Positions 10,364-19,651 of a DNA stretch of 63,066 bases are shown here, piece by piece; position 1 is the stretch's first letter, and every line of letters starts with the position of its first letter. The translations under genes and the position numbers were made by a program. This DNA is from Nemertoderma westbladi. Taxonomy: Eukaryota; Xenacoelomorpha; Nemertodermatida; Nemertodermatidae. The notes under the pieces were generated by a model. The model did not search any database, had not been told where the DNA came from, and saw nothing but the letters and a program-made list of their open reading frames with translations. The DNA lies in the NCBI GenBank assembly GCA_032718475.1, contig JAUCBJ010004843.1:1-63066 (forward strand). Reading direction: 5' to 3'.

Positions 10364-10609
10364 GTCATCCAATAAGTTGGACTGAGGCGGGGCGAAGGTG
10401 AAAGAGTTAAATCCGTAGAAGTGTGGATAGAGGTGTTACCTTCTGGAGGGAGCACCATAGTGTTTAGTCGTCCAAGTTTTGGACTGAGGGGGGTGGGATT
10501 GAGGGCGAGACGCCCTTCCCACACAAAAAAAATAAAAAATAAAATAAAAGAAAGAGAAAGTAATAGTACATAATAGGTACGCAGCAAGTAGGCAGATAGA
10601 AGTAGTAAG
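10364..10609 (+). other. element A post-protease untranslated stretch
   Basis: No coding signal in this purine-rich stretch. It connects the protease frame to the tandem-repeat spacer. Confidence 0.4.
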
Positions 10610-11035
10610 AGGGCATGTAGTACTGTTACTTGAGAGAGAGTTAGAGGTTATTAAGAGGGTACGTAGTACCGGTTAGTAGGAGTTAGTTAGAGGTTAGTAA
10701 GAGGGTACATAGTACCGGTTAGTAGGAGTTAGTTGGAGGTTAGTAAGAAGGTATGTAGTACCGTTAGTTGAGAGAGAGTTAGAGGGTAGTAAGAGGGTAC
10801 GTAGTACCGGTTAGTAGGAGTTAGTTAGAGGTTAGTGAGAGGGTACGTAGTACTGGGTAGTAGGAGTTAGTTAGAGGTTAGTAAGAGGGTACATAGTACC
10901 GGTTAGTAAGAGTTAGTGGAGTCAGAGGTTAGTAAGCGGGTACGTAGTACCGGTTAGTAAGAGTTAGTGGAGTTAGAAGTTAGTAAGAGGGTATGTAGTA
11001 CCGGTTAGTAAGAGTTAGTGGTAGAAGGGTATGTA
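10610..11035 (+). repeat. 46-bp tandem repeat spacer, about nine units
   Basis: Units of about 46 bases built on GTTAGTAAGAGGGTACGTAG and TACCGGTTAGTAGGAGTTAG are repeated from about 10610 to 11035 with small length changes. The strand is very C-poor. It lies between the protease frame and the accessory ORF. Element B has a different tandem repeat at the matching place (47224-47500). Confidence 0.88.
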
Positions 11036-11495
11036 TAATATAGATATTAGTTAGTAGTGAGTGGCGAGAGGGGGGCACGTGAGTACAGCTGGATAAATCG
11101 TGTAGGCCACGTGACGCATACTATTGTACTGCATAAGCCCACAGAGTAAGCCAGAATGTGGATTATAGAATGGAATAATCCATTGGCAGTAATAAGTAGT
11201 AGCACAGTAGTAGGATTGAATTGAATTAAATTAAAATAAAAGGTAGAAATTAAACAAATTATGGTAACAGTAGGAGAAAAATTCTGGAACATAATTAAAG
11301 TAACGGACAAAATTACAACTTAGAGTATAATTTAACAGTTTTAGAAATTAAGTAGCAAATAATTAGGCTATAACTTAGAATTCTGCGAGAAGTAGGCCAT
11401 TATCGAATTGAATAAACCATCCTAACCTTATCACTCATCTGTACTGCGCCTTGGCAAGGCACCACCTTACAGGTGAGCGAGTGAGAGAGTTCGAA
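11036..11495 (+). other. element A spacer before accessory ORF
   Basis: AT-richer, with no coding signal. Any internal promoter or splice acceptor for the accessory ORF would lie here or in the repeats; none could be identified with confidence. An in-frame TGA at 11409-11411 closes the accessory frame upstream. Confidence 0.4.
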
Positions 11496-12407
11496 ATGGC
11501 GGAGAAACTGGTCAGAAAGAGAAAGGCGGAGCTAGGAGGAAAGGAGATACTGGTGGATTTCACCGAGAGGCATCCGGAAGAGAAGGCGAGGGGATACTAC
11601 GAGCGGTTAGAGAGAGGTCACAAAGCGCGAGCGCTACAAGACCATTTCAGGAAGGTGCACGAACAGTGGCTGGTCGGGACCTACGGGACGCCGTCGCTGG
11701 ACAACGCGATCTTCGAGCATTTTCACTACGTGGTGAAGGGAGAAGAGGCGAAGTTCGGGATTCCGAAGTATGCAAGGGAGCCACCGAGAAAGGATTGGAA
11801 GAGGTTCGTAGTGTCCGTCAGCAGGGGAGGATACATGGTCCTAGACGATGAGGGGACTGTGGAAGATGAGGAAGGTTCGAGGAGAGGATCGGTTGGGTCG
11901 GCCAGAACCATACTCCTACATTTGGCCGCGCCAAATGGGGATATATTCCTATTCGATCTAGGGACGTATTGAAAGAAGAACGGGCCAAAGTTGAACCGGT
12001 TGCCAAAGGCAGTGCAAACCCTAGTGAGAGAGAAGTCGACGACGAAAGTGGGATCAGCGATTCGCGACGATGCGGAGAGAATCATCGGTCCGGACACCCC
12101 CAACCTTCTGGATATGCAGATGGTCTACATGGCTATGACAGGACCAGACGGGTTGGGACTAGTGGAGGACTCAGGCCATTGTGGAGCGGTGGCGATGGGC
12201 CAATTAATAGGGCTCGTGTGTCACAAACCAATGGACTGGAGTAAGTTCAGAGAGGAGTACGGAGCGGAGTTGGCGAACTCGCTGAAGTGGGGAGCGAGGC
12301 CAGGGAAACAAGAGGTGTATCAATTCCGGAGAGGAGCGATAAAGGTATATCAGAAGCGATATATCCTGCAGGAGGACTGGATAATGATGGGTTTGCTTGA
12401 CCAATAA
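11496..12407 (+). pseudogene. accessory ORF of element A, part 1: DEDD-type 3'-5' exonuclease-like domain (one in-frame TGA)
   Basis: I chose ATG 11496, the first in frame after the TGA at 11409. About 110 Lys/Glu-rich residues precede a fold reading like the RNase D/WRN/EXD exonuclease family. YMVLDDEGT (residues 114-122) gives Exo I Asp-x-Glu (D117, E119). TILLHLAAPNGDIFLFDL (about 138-155) is the family's beta-strand pair. TTKVGSAIRDDAERI gives the Exo II Asp (D191/D192), and NLLDMQM matches the family's conserved Asp after Exo II (D206). RYILQEDWIMM gives an Exo III-like Tyr-x3-Glu (Y289, E293) in place of Tyr-x3-Asp. A TGA at 11970-11972 interrupts the frame between strands. The ORF ends in TAA overlapping the next ATG (TAATG). 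The role in the element is unknown; removal of 3' ends of nucleic acid is an inference from the family. Confidence 0.68.
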
Positions 12408-12871
12408 TGACCGTCGTCATTGAGAAAGAACCGACGGCATTCCTGCTATCGGGATCACCCCTAAGCTATAGAAGAGCCTTCAAGGCGGCTTTCGAGGGTC
12501 TGGTAGACCACCTGGGGCTGAAGGGCGAGTCGGATAGACGAGATAGACGAGAAGTGAAGGGATTGGAAGAAATCGCTAGACAAGAGATGAGAGAAGCAGA
12601 AGAAAGGGAGGAAGAAGCTAGAGCGCAGAGCTACGGCTTCGAGGAACAGGCGGCCTTAGACGAACTTCATTGGACGTCATCAGGGAGTTCGGGGGAGTCT
12701 CTAGGGAGAGAATTAGGGTGGACGGTGGGATCACCGAAACAGTTGACATCGGGATTGCAGACGACGCCCATACCAGCGGGCGCCGAGGGCGATCAGCCGC
12801 TAAGGAGGCTAGGGGACCTGGAAGGATGGAAAGTTACGGGCGAGAGCCAAGGTGGGAAGGGACACCAGTGA
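12407..12871 (+). CDS. accessory region of element A, part 2: helical, Glu-rich segment
   Basis: The ATG at 12407 overlaps the preceding stop as TAATG, the arrangement used for termination-reinitiation in some retroelements and RNA viruses; here that is only a possibility. The 154 residues begin with a segment (SYRRAFKAAFEGLVDHLGL) that lines up loosely with the helix following the exonuclease motifs in element B (FIDYEWNEVIDHAFKAV). An Arg/Glu helix and a low-complexity tail follow. Since element B reads through this point in one frame, an alternative is that element A has a frameshift here. Confidence 0.45.
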   Translation: MTVVIEKEPTAFLLSGSPLSYRRAFKAAFEGLVDHLGLKGESDRRDRREVKGLEEIARQEMREAEEREEEARAQSYGFEEQAALDELHWTSSGSSGESLGRELGWTVGSPKQLTSGLQTTPIPAGAEGDQPLRRLGDLEGWKVTGESQGGKGHQ

Positions 12872-13996
12872 GTCCACCGGGATACTGGGATTGGAGCCAC
12901 TCCCAGAGGAGGACGAGGATGACGACGAGTTCGTAGAGATGCCGCCCATCGGGAGAATCAGCCACTCGGACACGGACTGGGTTGGCGGGAGGGTGGTGAC
13001 GGCCAGTGGGGCAAGAGCCTTCTGGGATAGACCCGGCAAGCGGGCCTGGGTGCATGAGGAGCCGGCGATGGATTTCGCGGGGAGCACCATCAGGTTGGGC
13101 GAGCAACCGGGAACGGCACCACGGGTAGTATTCGGGGAGACGATGCCTGGGAGGGGCGAGGAGATCGATGTGGACAGGGACGCTAACATCCAGAAGTTCG
13201 CTTACCAGCAACTCCACAGACTGCGGAGATCGCTTGGGACGAAAGACAAAGTGGGGTGGGAGACATTGGTCTCGGCTGTGATTACTGTGGGAAGCAAACC
13301 CACCAGGAAAGGAGCTGTTTGTACCGGTTCCAGAAAGGGACTAGCTGTCTCTACTGCCACGAGTCGAGCCAGAGGATGGGGGCATGTCCATGGTTGCACA
13401 ACCGGTATTCGAAGTGCAGCTTCCGGGGGCACTACGGACGCCAGTGCAACTTGATGGACGACGAAGAGAAGTTTAGGATCTTCGAGGAGTGGGCCGACGT
13501 CGGGGCCATGACTCGGCAACGTGTGAAGGCCCAGGAGTTCCGGTGGGGCTTCTTTAATATCAACCAGGAGGCCCACTTGGAGATTATCAAACGGAGACTT
13601 CTGTTTACCTACCAGGAGGTAGCGATGGCGGCGTTGTATGCCGGGGTGATAAATACGCAAAGGTATTTGGACAGATGGATGCCATAGAACAGAGGGGAGT
13701 TTAGAGATTTCTTGGCGGAGCATGTGCCGCGGGGGATGAAAGTGATCCTATGGGACGCCACCAGGGGGAGACAACAGGGCTACTCGGAGGGGCCACCCGC
13801 AAAGTGATATCGGGAGCTAATAACACCAGCGCCCAAGGAGTCGACGACCGGGATTAGTAGAGAGGTGACGGCAAGGGTCAGGAGCCTGAAGGGAGATAAG
13901 ACCAAGGGAGCGGCAGCGGCCAGGAAACGACCAAGAGAAGAGGACGACAGAGGGAAGGACTTGAGATGGTTCCCAAAGTCAGGTGGAACGAACTAG
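12852..13996 (+). pseudogene. accessory region of element A, part 3: acidic linker, three tandem CCHC-type knuckles, basic tail
   Basis: One frame (12852 to about 13255) gives an acidic linker (LPEEDEDDDEF) and RIS/GRV-type sequence. The reading then moves to a second frame (from about 13256), giving three tandem knuckle modules. Module 1, CDYCGKQTHQERSC (13277-13318), is a perfect C-x2-C-x4-H-x4-C. Module 2, CLYCHESSQRMGAC (13346-13387), has Gln for His. Module 3, YSKCSFRGHYGRQC (13406-13447), has Tyr for the first Cys. A helical region follows, then in-frame TAG (13685-13687) and TGA (13805-13807), and a Lys/Arg-rich tail (ARKRPREEDD) before the stop at 13994-13996. The basic tail could be a nuclear localisation signal. 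The frame change and stops mark this copy as decayed. Confidence 0.65.
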
Positions 13997-14650
13997 GACT
14001 TCGATGTGGCATGCCTGGAAGGCACCACGTGAGACATGCGAACTCCTAAGTACAAATTCAAATAATTTAAATAATTGAAAAGTGCAATTAGTATGTACGT
14101 ACGTAACAATCATTAGTCTAGTTAGAAAATATAATCAAAGTAAATACTATAGTCATACAACCTTTTCCAATTAGCTACTGGGACTGGGGAACAATTGACT
14201 ATGGTACTGTGAATCACGGATGAGGCATTGGACGACATCACACTTCTTGAGTGCGACGGCACAGGAGGGGGGTGAGATTCGTCAGGAGTGAATGGGTGAG
14301 ATAGGGGTCGAGTAATAGCGCGAAGAGAGTGCGGGTGCAATTCAAGTGTGGGGGGGAGGAGTAAGAGGCAGAGTGAGGGACAAGGAGGTCCAAGAGTTAG
14401 AGTGGAAGTGAAGAGAAATAGTGGAGAGTCAGGGTGAGAGTAGAGTGGAGTTAGAATGGTGAAAGTGTTGGGGAAACAAAAGTTGTGTGAGAGGAGCGCA
14501 CGATCGGCCCGACACGGGACACCAGGAAAACGGGGTAGCGATATCATACCCATAGGGAGCGGCCTGGAAAGCCGGCTCCGGAGAAAATAATTCCACCCCA
14601 CACCCGATAGTAGATCGGGATCCAGCGGAATTGTAGCGCACTAGAGGTGG
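13997..14650 (+). other. element A 3' untranslated region
   Basis: Between the accessory region and the polypurine tract. The strand is G-rich with no coding signal on either strand. Confidence 0.5.
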
Positions 14651-14679
14651 ATGCTATCTTCTCACCGGGAAGATAGCAT
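14651..14679 (+). other. hairpin immediately before the polypurine tract
   Basis: Arms 14651-14661 and 14669-14679 are perfect 11-base inverted repeats (ATGCTATCTTC and its complement) with a 7-base loop. The right arm runs directly into the polypurine tract. Confidence 0.75.
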
Positions 14680-14687
14680 GGGGGGAG
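14680..14687 (+). promoter_or_regulatory. polypurine tract of element A
   Basis: GGGGGGAG sits immediately before the LTR start TGTTAGCG, the expected place for the plus-strand primer of an LTR retrotransposon. Confidence 0.75.
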
Positions 14688-15270
14688 TGTTAGCGTATTC
14701 AATTCCGCTAACCACCCCACACAAAGTTGGCCAAGCAGGAGCTTTAAGCAATATTGGGAGTACGAGGTTGATTGCCAATCAACCTCGTATCACCCCAATA
14801 AACGGGGCGTCAAACCCCAAAAGGACACACACACACAGCGGGGGTCAGAGGTTACACCTCCGGGAGGGAGAGAGTGACAGCAGCCGGGGGAAACACTCCC
14901 AGAGAGATGGGAGGGCGAGAATTGGGTTATTAGCCAATGGGGGGGCAGGCATCCACTGAGTAATGTAATACGGCCAACCAGTGCAATATATTACCAGTTA
15001 TTGTTCCTCATTTATTCACTTTAGTTAGTCAGTTTAGTTAGGGCGGAACGGGAACTCTTATCACCGTCTACTGCCGCCACCATCATTCAGCTATTTACCA
15101 GTACATTTGGTCAGTCATCAATCAACTGTGTTATACTTTATTGAATTATATTATACCCTATATTTATACATACCTATCAGTCAACAACCCCAGAACTCTT
15201 TTCACACACACACGGCGGGGACGCGTAGATAAGATAACCGGATAAATTGGGATTCTCGGATCCCGTCACA
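14688..15270 (+). repeat. element A 3' LTR
   Basis: 583 bases starting TGTTAG and ending GTCACA, giving the TG...CA ends of an LTR. Its last ~190 bases match the 5' LTR remnant at 4151-4337. A perfect 13-base inverted repeat with a 3-base loop lies at about 14761-14789. Confidence 0.85.
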
Positions 15271-15960
15271 TGGCACAACAATTTTCACCCACCAGAGAAA
15301 AATACAAGTTTGAAAACTCTTATGAAATTTTTACTGATTCCATTGAATTCAGAACCCTCACAAACCAGTATAACGCAAGAAACAATAAATTTATATATAT
15401 ATATATATATATGTATATTATATTATATTTATTATATTATATTATATATATTTTTTTTAATATACAATCAATGTATATATTTGATGGTTTTCAAAATTTT
15501 GTGCTAGCACCACATTTTGCACCCACTTCCGAAAAATACAAGTTTGCGATGTCTAGTTCGATAATTATATATTCCATTGAATTCAGAACAGCCATAAACC
15601 TCTACAACGCAATAAATAAATTGTCACAAGCAATTTTATCATTGCATGAATTATCAAAATTTCGTGCTAGACCAAAATTTGCACACAGCACCGAAAAATA
15701 CAGGTTTGATACGCTTGGTGCAACCCGTATAAATTCCATCGAAACCAGAACCCCAGAAAACCCCAATTGCGTAAAAAACAAGTTTCAAACAATCAATTTC
15801 CAAATTGACAAATTTTTATTATTTTTAATTGACATATATTTGGTGCTGGCACCAAAATTTGGCACCCGCCGAAAGAAACAAGTTTGAAATTTCTAAATTC
15901 ATTTATATGAATTCCACCCAATTGCTAACACCAAAAAACCGGTTAAATCCATAATAGAGA
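15271..15960 (+). repeat. divergent tandem repeat, four units of about 160-180 bases
   Basis: Units begin near 15271, 15498, 15660 and 15840. Each starts with a GTGCTAGCACCAAAATTTTGCAC-like block, then CGAAAAATACAAGTTTGA, and most later carry ATTCCATTGAATTCAGAACC. The first is expanded by an AT-rich stretch (15390-15475). Related motifs appear in inverse orientation left of element A (TGGGGT-rich copies near 3944 and 4133). These are probably subterminal repeats of the piggyBac-like element that encloses element A. Confidence 0.65.
15390..15475. repeat. AT-rich microsatellite
   Basis: (TA)n followed by TTATATTATAT-type runs. Confidence 0.85.
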
Positions 15961-16207
15961 TGTTACAATTCATATTCAATGAAATTTAATTTTCAAGAAA
16001 GTCTCAAAAAAAAAAGTGCCAAAAGTAGGGTTAAAAAATGGTGCTATAACTCGAAAACTACCCATTATTTTTGAAAATGGTTTACACTAATAGGAAGACA
16101 ATTGATTTGTACGAAAAGTCATAAAATTTCAGATACCCAACTGCGTTTGTTTCAGAATTATAATAAAAAAACCACCCCCCCCCCCCCCCCGGGTTTAATA
16201 GGGTTAA

Positions 16208-16644
16208 AGGAAGTATTTATTAACGAGTATGATATCATCAGAACCCAACTATATCCACTAAATTGCAAACAAACTGTATCATACACTTACCTTGGTAAAT
16301 GAATTCTAGACTTTATTTAAAGCAGTTAAGCAGTATGTGGTAGTATGTGTATGCGACAATGAACTTCATAGAAAAATCTGCGGTTTATATAACATTTTTA
16401 ACTGCACTGTACAGTACATGTGTACAACGTAAAAACCATGACATCAAAGGTAATTAACACTTCAATAACTACTTATTCATTGATATATAAATTGTTCAAT
16501 GAAGTGAACGATTACTTCGATCAATATACCGAAATTCTAAATGTATACATACAATTTTTCTGTAACTTACTATGAATATGTTACAAGCTACATAGTATGA
16601 CATGAATGGAAATTATATACACGCTTCAGTGGAATCCCTATATT
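16208..16644 (+). repeat. unclassified interspersed repeat, copy 1
   Basis: About 437 bases directly after the right piggyBac-like end, nearly identical to 31181-31616 (GGAAGTATTTATTAACGAGT through to CAGTGGAATCCCTATAT). No ORF. Copy 1 was invaded at its end by an RTE LINE. Confidence 0.85.
16593..16644 (+). repeat. 52-bp target-site duplication, left copy
   Basis: Identical but for one base to 17810-17861. The two copies flank the truncated RTE insertion. Confidence 0.88.
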
Positions 16645-17809
16645 TGCGGAGAGACTGCTCCGTGGAAATCAGAATGGGTTCCGTAAAGGTCGTGGGACCA
16701 TGGAGCCCATTTTGGCACTTATAAGTATAATTTAAGAGTTATCAAAAAAGAAAGACTGGCATCTGGCTGTTATCTTTGTTGTCTTCTTCAAGGCCTTTGA
16801 TTCAGTCCCTCGTTCACGTATGTTCAGCATACTTTCATTATATGGGATTCCTGATGAAATTATTGCAGCAATCAGATCAGATTCATAATTGTTGTTGACT
16901 ATGTCCTACGCATGTCCTTAGATCATCATAATGATGCTGGGGTGATGATAACTCCACCTACTGGCTCCAGAAGTCGAGGAAATTCTGCCAAGTACCTATA
17001 ACTGATCTAGACTTTGCTGATGACTTAGGAGTACTCTCAGAATCACTAGAGGGAGCCCAACGGCTCCTCAGCTCATTAGAACATGCTGCTGTTGGTCTTT
17101 TTATTAACTCCAGAAAGACCAAAATTTTGACAGTTAACTTTGAAAGTCCTCACTCAGCAAGTCTCTGATCGGATGAGCATAAGCTCAATAGATGGTATGC
17201 TTGAGCATGTGGATGACTTCTGTTACCTGGGATCATGGATCCGGAAGTCAGGTGAGGACCTTCGAATACGTAAGGGAAATGCATGGGCAGCCTTGAATAG
17301 GCTTTCCAGGATTTGGAAGTCACCGAGAATTAATCGGAAACTTAAGGTCCGGTTATTTAGAGCAGCAGTAGTTCCAGTACTCCTCTATGGGAGTGCATGC
17401 TGGGCTCTAACTGCTGAGGATACCAAATCTCTGGATGGCACATTCACAAGAATGCTACACCGGGTTCATTGTGTCAAGTACAATGCACACATCTCCAACC
17501 AGACACTATATAACAGTGGAGGTGTCTCATTGGTTCCCCCAAGCTTGACACTAGAACAAAATCGCCTCCGCTTTGCAGGACATTGCTTTCGCCGTGAGGA
17601 CCAGCCAGTGTATAATCTTGTACTTTGGCAGCCTCATGGAGTGAATAAGCATGGTGGACAGCCCATGACTTTCTTGAGACGCATGGCCTTGAAGATGCGG
17701 ATGATCTAGCAAATGTCATGGGTGAAGGGAGTTATGGCGGTGCAATTTTGTCGATAAGCCGGCACAGCATTCTTAAAAATGCAGCTGCAATGCAGCATGC
17801 CGATCCTAG
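16645..17809 (+). pseudogene. RTE-type LINE copy 2, 5'-truncated reverse transcriptase and C-terminus
   Basis: Matches the full-length element from the middle of reverse transcriptase (corresponding to about 41150) to the 3' end, including ATGCCGATCCTAGTAG at the terminus. Internally about 120 bases are deleted near 16885, removing the segment with LQGDTLAPFLFI, and a frame change follows. The C-terminal region is open at 17140-17709 (HVDDFCYLGSWIRKSGEDLRIR, LLYGSACWALTAEDTKSLD). The insertion is bounded by the 52-base duplication. Confidence 0.9.
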
Positions 17810-17861
17810 TAGTATGACATGAATGGAAATTATATACACGCTTCAGTGGCATCCCTATATT
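17810..17861 (+). repeat. 52-bp target-site duplication, right copy
   Basis: Differs from 16593-16644 at one position (C for A in GGAATC). The empty-site version survives at 31565-31616. Confidence 0.88.
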
Positions 17862-18237
17862 GATTAATTAATATTCAATTATAAACAATTCATACCAATC
17901 AATTATTTACTGGTGAAAAGGAAATAATATAGACTGTGTGATGGTAATATTAATTACCTTCCTAATATTGCGTAATAAGTTTCAGATTGATCTTATCCTA
18001 TTTCGGAAGATATACAGTATAGGAACTCTACAACTTCACTTACTACCCCAATGCTTCACGATGCCGTCTTTCCAAACTGACCATCTACAGTATCATATTG
18101 TTGATTCCAGAACTAATAAACTTCATTCTAACAAGATGGTGTGCAGATATCATTCTCTCGGCATGACTGGTATGTCTTGAAAAACTGAAATTAACCCTCG
18201 TGTGAGAGGTTAGGCTCTCCAACATGTATGAAAAACT
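17862..18237. other. intergenic, no feature seen
   Basis: AT-rich sequence without a supported ORF or repeat. Confidence 0.4.
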
Positions 18238-18330
18238 ATGCTGTTATTATGAAACGCCATTTACGCCAAAGCTATCGGAATAAATATTATACTCAAGATG
18301 TATCTAAATTCTCGGCCGAGAAAGATTTAA
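18238..18330 (+). repeat. inverted repeat left arm flanking the CR1-type LINE
   Basis: The block with CGCCATTTACGCCAAAGC, AAATATTATACTCAAGATG and AAATTCTCGGCCGAGAAAG reappears in reverse orientation at 23736-23886 with moderate divergence and a small internal duplication. The arms may be ends of a DNA transposon that the LINE entered, or two inverted copies of one repeat. Confidence 0.65.
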
Positions 18331-18587
18331 AAGTTGAAACGAAGGGAAATTAAATATGTCATTGCCTTTGTAATTGCAGTATATATACAGTACTTGATTT
18401 ACTATCTACAGTACTATCTACAGATTGGTGAGATAGAGCTAGGTGACAGACGTATGTATACATAGGTTTACTAAGTACCGGTACCGGTAGGTCCATTTTA
18501 CTTCCATACCCCCACTATCAGACTTGCATTGCTATTAACTCATTGTTCCGTCGCTCGGCGTGCGATTACTCTATTGAGTTGTCAAAT

Positions 18588-19316
18588 ATGCCCCCCAAAC
18601 TTACTCTCGATGCAATCATGGATTCTCTATCTGCCTTAAGAAAAGACTTAATTGATGAAATAAAAAGTCTCCGCTCGGAAATCAGTGTCCTTAAACAACA
18701 GCACGCAACCGAGATAGAATCCCTTAATCTAAAGAATTCGAAACTAGAACAACAAAACGACGACCTAGCGCAATATATCCGAAGGTCACACTTACTAATT
18801 CACGGTGTGACTGAATCACCCAATCGAGAATCCGAAACTAACACAGTGAAGAAACTAATCGAAACACTAGGTCTCAACTGGAACGCAATAGATATATTCC
18901 ACCGCCTCGGGCGCGCTCAGAACAACGAAGCTTCCTCAATTGAGACTACGACGAACGAAATTAAACCGAAAACACGTCCCATTATCATCAAATTCTATGG
19001 ACACGGATCCCGAATCACTGCATTTGCTAATGCGAAATCGCTGGGCGGCTCTATATATCTATCGGAACACCTAACCCCGCGACGTGCGAGTCAACTACGC
19101 CAGCTAGCGTCATTAAGTAAATCGAATAAAATTCATGCGGCCTACTCTTACTATGGCAACATTGTCGTGAAGAAATCGAAGACTTCTCTTCCTATCTACA
19201 TTCACTCCGACGTGGACGTGGATTCCATTAAAGAATGGGCGAAGGATCGCGGATCATCTACGACAACTTCCGACATGAATCGCAGGGGAACAAGGTCAAA
19301 CTCGACAGTTTCATAA
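18588..19316 (+). CDS. CR1-type LINE ORF1: coiled-coil RNA-binding protein
   Basis: 243 codons from ATG 18588 (MPPKLTLDAIMDSL). The first ~80 residues form a coiled coil (LRKDLIDEIKSLRSEISVLKQQ... LKNSKLEQQNDDLAQY). The middle (RRSHLLIHGVTESPNRESE, ...IIIKFYGHGSRITAFANAK) looks like the RRM-like nucleic-acid-binding domain of LINE ORF1 proteins, and the tail is basic and Ser-rich. Such proteins bind the element's RNA and act as chaperones. It lies 335 bases upstream of ORF2 on the same strand and is uninterrupted. Confidence 0.75.
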   Translation: MPPKLTLDAIMDSLSALRKDLIDEIKSLRSEISVLKQQHATEIESLNLKNSKLEQQNDDLAQYIRRSHLLIHGVTESPNRESETNTVKKLIETLGLNWNAIDIFHRLGRAQNNEASSIETTTNEIKPKTRPIIIKFYGHGSRITAFANAKSLGGSIYLSEHLTPRRASQLRQLASLSKSNKIHAAYSYYGNIVVKKSKTSLPIYIHSDVDVDSIKEWAKDRGSSTTTSDMNRRGTRSNSTVS

Positions 19317-19651
19317 ATATATATTGATATAGACCTATATTCCTGTCCAAAGCAGTTATGTAAAAGTTAGACAAAACATAATTAGGCCTACTTAAAACTG
19401 TAATATGTTTTTTTTCCGCACCAACCCTATTATATCAATAACATAATTCCGGTACGTATATATACAAAGTACTTTACGAAAATACGATTTAATATAGTGA
19501 TTAAATGTTACATATTTTTAGCGCGGTTATTTTGGATTTATTTTTTTTGGAAAATTACTTACAAGACCTACTGGTATTGGTACCTACTGGTAAGCTGTCA
19601 AATACTTGAGTTGAGTAATTCTGGTACTTATTTTATAGTTGTTATTAGGTT

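Larger units (their letters stand above)
4151..15270 (+). mobile_element. BEL/Pao-type LTR element A, pol-deleted, with accessory ORF region
   Basis: Sequence 4151-4337 is nearly identical to the end of the 3' LTR (15082-15270), which fixes orientation and the left boundary. Inside, in order: coiled-coil gag-like regions, a DUF1759-type gag domain, a zinc-knuckle and retropepsin segment, a tandem-repeat spacer, and an accessory exonuclease/zinc-knuckle ORF region. Reverse transcriptase, RNase H and integrase motifs are absent, so it is non-autonomous. The coding strand is strongly purine-rich. The 5' LTR is truncated, so no target duplication could be read. Confidence 0.8.
3670..16207. mobile_element. 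piggyBac-like terminal repeats bounding a 12.5-kb segment
   Basis: The left end reads TTAACCCTATTAGTACC and the right end, reverse-complemented, reads TTAACCCTATTAAACCC. Both begin with the TTAA target duplication and the CCC start typical of piggyBac transposons. A short inverted GGGTCATATTGACCCC motif at about 3730, common in piggyBac ends, follows the left end. No transposase is inside; the interior is mostly LTR element A. The likely reading is a short non-autonomous piggyBac element later invaded by the LTR element. The terminal match is only about 15 bases, and G/C homopolymers sit beside both ends. Confidence 0.6.

Noticed and set aside
10610-11035. CRISPR-like array
   Set aside because: Units are contiguous and degenerate without unique spacers; the surroundings are eukaryotic retroelements.
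11496-13996. Env-like glycoprotein in the post-pol ORF of element A
   Set aside because: No signal peptide, hydrophobic fusion segment or transmembrane anchor is visible; the motifs fit an exonuclease and zinc knuckles instead.
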